64,000 nucleotides of DNA. Origin: Leuctra nigra. Taxonomy: Eukaryota; Arthropoda; Insecta; Plecoptera; Leuctridae. The translations under genes and the position numbers were made by a program. The notes below the pieces were generated by a model that had not been told where the DNA came from, searched no databases, and was given only the letters and a program-made list of their open reading frames with translations. The first letter of the stretch is position 1. Every line of letters starts with the position of its first letter. The stretch spans positions 16,672,309 to 16,736,308 of the forward strand of contig OW203766.1 of NCBI GenBank assembly GCA_934045905.1, in the 5' to 3' direction. Positions 60,532 through 64,000 of the stretch are shown in pieces.

Positions 60532-63521
60532 ATGTCTACATTAGAAAAAATGTTATTAAAATCAAAACTCCCTCCACGGGGACAAAGTGTACAATCTGCA
60601 AGGTTTGTTGAGTCTTATATAAACTCAATTTTGGACACGGAACATCCAAAAAAGTTCATAAAACATAATTTTGAAATGTTGACAATTAGGTAACCAACCC
60701 AGACCTTTCAGTGTTTTTTTTGCCATAAAGTCTGAAACAATATGACGTACGTATCTATTGAAGAAACCATATTCATTTAGATATAGAATATTACAGACCG
60801 AGAGCTTCTAAAGAACTTTTAACACATCATAACCTCATAAACATTACCACTGAACAACAATGCATCCCACTTTTTTAGTATTGTCACTCACTCTGTGGCA
60901 TTGTGTCTATTCAGAGGACCTTCTGGTATCCGACGAGGCAACTCGACAAAGCGTGACTACACACCGGTGCAGTGGAACCAGTATTTTGAATGTTCTGAAG
61001 ACGTCAAATGCGGCAACAACACGTTCCGAGTGTACAAAGCTGGAAAGAGTGGCCCTGTACTTGTACTTTTACATGGAGGAGGATTCTCAGCACTTACATG
61101 GTCACTATTTTCTGTAAGTATCTTTTGTGACTGCTTAAGACCTTATTAAAATTGTGAATTCTTGTTTACTAACGGCCTCTTTTATCTACTAGGCCTCCGT
61201 CACTGGAATGGTGGATTGTCGAGTTTTAGCAATTGATCTTCGTGGGCACGGGGACACCGTAACCACAGATGACACGGATCTTTCTGCAGAAACTATGGCA
61301 ACGTAAGCAAGCTCTAAATAAGCCTCGATTTAATATTTTTAATCCATCTTCATTTGAAGTGAGAGTACCTATAATATTCTCTGTGTAGGGATGTCGGTGC
61401 TGTGATCAATAGTCTCTATGACTTTGAGCCTCCTCCGGTGATCCTGATTGGCCACAGCATGGGCGGAGCCGTAGCGGTTCGAACTGCGCTCGGGAATCAC
61501 ATCCCGTCTCTCATCGGGCTGGCGGTGATCGACGTCGTGGAGGGCACGGCCATGGATGCTCTTGCTAGCATGCAGAGTTTCTTACGCAGTCGACCCAAGC
61601 AGTTCAAGTCTCTCGAGCATGCCATCGAGTGGTGGTCAGTTGAATTAACAAATACCTCAGACCCAAAATATAGAATAAGCCAGGTATGCTCATCACGCAA
61701 AACTGCCTTCTATGGTAGAAATGCACGCGAAGGTAAAAAAAAGGTACTAATAAGAAAAACTATTTTACCTATGTTTTTCTTGAGAGCCTACATCAAGAAT
61801 ACCTCTTTTAAGAAATAACGTTGTTTCATTATCTTCACATTGAAATATCTAAAACAACATTCAAACTTTTCAGAAAACTTAATATTAGAAGTTTGCCTTT
61901 GGGGCTATTCATTCAGTCAAGTTTCTGTCTCCACTTTCCAATTACTTATTCTTAATGCCACAATGAAATACCGATGGACAGACCTACTCAAGCTCTACAG
62001 TATATTGCTTTACTGCCTTAAGTATCCTCTACTTTTGTATTGCAGTGTTCGCAGTGGCCAAGTTCGCAACATAGATTCAGCTCGAGTGTCCATGCCCGGC
62101 CAGATCAAGAAGTAAGAAACAGAAACTACTCACATCACAACACTTGTCAGTTGCAACGGACATCAACGTAATATGTCTTCTCTCGTTCTCAGCACTGTGA
62201 CTGGCCGGCTTGCCACCAACGACTTGGCCGATTACGTACCAGCAGAGGACCTAGCGGACCGACTATCAGCATCATCAAGCGACAATGCTATTGCGGAAGA
62301 GGAGGACGACGCTGAGGGCGACGAGATTAAGGACTCGAAGAAGTTCGCGCCACCTGCAGGTAAGTTTGTAGCGTGCACTTTTTTGGTACAATGTTGGTAG
62401 TGAATGTGTGGTGCAGGATTGTAAGTTAGTGGTAAATCATCAAAGACTTTGATTGGTGTAGGTACATCTAAATAGTTTTATAACCTTATTGGAGAAGATG
62501 ATAAGAAGTGAGCTGGGGGTAGAGAGATTGGGGTTTAAACTGGGCAGAGAGATGCTTCGTTGGTTTGGCCACATGAAGTGGATGGGAACAGTGCGAGTGA
62601 TTGAGTCGGCTTCTTCTGGGCCAAGTAGAGTAGGAGGACCAAGAGAGGTAGATTGGAGTTATTAAGGAGGATGTGCTGGAGAGAGGAGGAAGTAGGAGTG
62701 AGTTGGAGGCTGAGAGACAGTGGGAGGACAGAACAAGGTGGATGCAGTTTGTGGAACAAGTGGAAGAGGAAGAAGATGAGGAAAAGCCAGGCGTGGCCAG
62801 CCGGTTGCCAGGAGTCCTGCAGCCCTAGTGTTGGTGGGAACACCCACCCCCTGACCCATTGATGTAACCAGTGGATTGGTTAATATTGTTTATTATTATT
62901 ACCTTATTATGGAAATATAATATTTTCCGATTAGGTATGTCATAAAATATGATCATCTATTCACATTGAACCTAAGTAATTTATCATTGCTTTCCATATT
63001 GCTTTCCACAGCTGAGCTATCCATTATTCATGACCTAAGTAGGTCACGAAATTTAGGTATGTAGGTAGCGATGTCCATAATATAATTTTTTTTTATGATT
63101 CAAGCAATAGCAAATTAATTAAGTGTGCGAGAAAAATATAGGTTAAATAGTAAATTAGTAAAAAATTTCCCCCATAAGTGGTAGGTACCTACTTACCTAC
63201 TTTCTGTGCAAATTTTAAGTCTTATTTTAATAATTTATAACAATTTGTAATCCAACCAATTCTCACTTACAACTTAAGATCGTGACAAAACCGTTGCGTA
63301 ATCTTGCAGAATATGCAATAATGTGCCGTGTCGCCTATGAATAGCTCCGGCGGCAGACCAGAAGTACATGTGGAGGATCGACCTTGGACTGACGGAGAGC
63401 TACTGGCCGGGATGGTTCAAGGGGCTCTCCAACGCATTCCTCGACTGCCAAGTGCCCAAGATGCTGCTCCTCGCCGGGATAGACCGTCTCGACAAAGACC
63501 TCATCGTCGGCCAGATGCAAG
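60532..63521 (+). CDS. PPME1: Protein phosphatase methylesterase 1 (3' end outside window)
   Basis: PPME1 removes the methyl ester from the C-terminal leucine of the PP2A catalytic subunit. Seven exons join in consistent phase: 60532-60602, 60915-61113, 61193-61302, 61389-61634, 62046-62111, 62193-62359 and 63357-63521. All introns are GT-AG. They encode 341 residues plus one base. The N-terminus MSTLEKMLLKSKLPPR, then RDYTPVQWNQYFE, the alpha/beta-hydrolase oxyanion motif HGGG at 77-80 and the nucleophile elbow GHSMGG with Ser150 fit the family. So do VIDVVEGTAMDA with Asp175, SARVSMPGQIK, an acidic loop (AEEEDDAEGDE) and LLLAGIDRLDKDL near the end. Ser-Asp spacing of 25 equals that in the human enzyme. 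The usual length is about 386 residues; the missing last 45-50 should carry the catalytic histidine, beyond 64000. It shares its promoter with the SH3 gene. Confidence 0.93.
62486..62828 (+). pseudogene. Decayed LINE reverse-transcriptase C-terminal fragment
   Basis: In intron 6 of PPME1, frame one reads EKMIRSELGVERL, REMLRWFGHMKWM and SGPSRVGGPRE before a stop at about 62660. A second frame then reads IKEDVLERG, ERQWEDRTRWMQFVEQ and stops at 62828. LRWFGH...GRP and the D/E-rich DR-RW tail are hallmarks of the C-terminal end of many insect non-LTR reverse transcriptases. A frameshift and a stop show it is dead. A TTATTATTATTA run at about 62890 may be the element's 3' tail. It is a 5'-truncated insertion; the clade cannot be fixed. 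Confidence 0.7.
62829..63356. other. Rest of PPME1 intron 6
   Basis: AT-rich, with TAGGTAGGTACCTACTTACC-type words (63058, 63181). No exon is needed, because exons 6 and 7 join in phase across it. Confidence 0.5.
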
Positions 63522-64000
63522 GTAGGCACCGCAGAACATCAGATTACTTCCTAGCATTCAGAATATTAAATTGCGTTTCTTGTGAAATGTCAAATATTCA
63601 AAGTGCGGTCTCGATGATGTTGAAATTAACACAACAGGTAGGTACATACATACGAACTGTAGGTAGGTATCACAAAATCACAGGAAATAAAATGAACATC
63701 GAGAGAGTTTAAATTTTCTATTCTGCGATTTATTGTGATTTTCAAATGCTTGGAAGTTTACGATCCTTCCAATGTGCTGCCCAACTAGTCTTAATAATTT
63801 AATTTGATAATCTCTTGATAGTTTGTATTAATCTGGACAAGATCTGAGATTTGTGTTCAATATCAATGTCCGTACACTCGACAAATCATAAAACGGTAGG
63901 TACCTATTTGAAAGAAATGGATTGGCTGAAAGAAATGTGATGGCATCATCCTGTGAAGTCTATGCTAACTCGTCCTCTAACTCTAGTAGGTAAGATTCTT
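63522..64000. other. Start of PPME1 intron 7
   Basis: It begins with GTAGGC after CAAG. No sequence resembling the expected VLPxCGHAVHEDAP exon appears before the window ends. Confidence 0.6.

Noticed and set aside
60603..60714. Read-through of PPME1 exon 1 into a 50-residue frame
   Set aside because: The donor AG|GTTTGT joins exon 2 in phase and gives the expected N-terminal region of PPME1.
61635..62045. ORFs extending past PPME1 exon 4 and between exons 4 and 5
   Set aside because: Splicing at GTCAGT (61635) to the acceptor at 62045 restores IEW-C-VRSGQVRN in the PPME1 frame; the ORFs are intron read-through.

Overview
The window is eukaryotic and most likely from an insect. The genes are split by short GT-AG introns, the unique DNA is AT-rich and full of small inverted-repeat transposons (MITEs), and one gene resembles the insect IR75 group of ionotropic receptors. 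The order of insect cannot be fixed from this sequence; the many TAGGTA/TACCTA runs are only a weak clue. There is nothing bacterial, no CRISPR array, and no tRNA or rRNA gene that I can see.

Layout. Bases 1-45515 are one tandem satellite array of a 60-bp unit (about 754 complete units by my count). It runs off the left edge and contains one 200-N assembly gap (14204-14403). Apart from the gap, a single 1-bp deletion near 5901 is the only length change. Because 60 is a multiple of three and the unit lacks stops in one ATG-containing frame, the array yields many long false ORFs. It should not be annotated as genes.

The array stops abruptly in mid-unit at 45515. Next to it, on the minus strand (46030-48971), are the first four coding exons of an IR75-like receptor: signal peptide plus N-terminal region, 209 residues. 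The ligand-binding lobes and channel exons are absent. They must lie beyond the array, or the gene is broken. Bases 48972-54483 are mostly intergenic. They hold a GC-rich minisatellite of about 127 bp per unit with growing poly-G tracts, a hAT MITE with an 8-bp target-site duplication, a (TTCTA)n tail and several palindromes.

Bases 54484-55144 carry a compact intronless gene with a TATA box and a poly(A) signal. It encodes a 129-residue SIAH-type RING protein that lacks the substrate-binding domain and ends in a CaaX-like CTIL. Bases 56199-60269 (minus, three coding exons, 418 residues) encode an adaptor with two C-terminal SH3 domains and AP-2-type endocytic motifs. It is head to head with a plus-strand protein phosphatase methylesterase 1 gene (PPME1; seven exons, 60532-63521). 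The starts are 262 bp apart, so the two probably share a bidirectional promoter. PPME1 runs off the right edge before its catalytic histidine exon. A decayed LINE reverse-transcriptase tail lies in its sixth intron.

The genes do not form a pathway. The most notable structure is the extremely regular 60-bp array, with an E-box and a CCAAT box in every unit, abutting a truncated chemoreceptor gene. All gene calls rest on motif reading and splice-phase consistency, without a database search.
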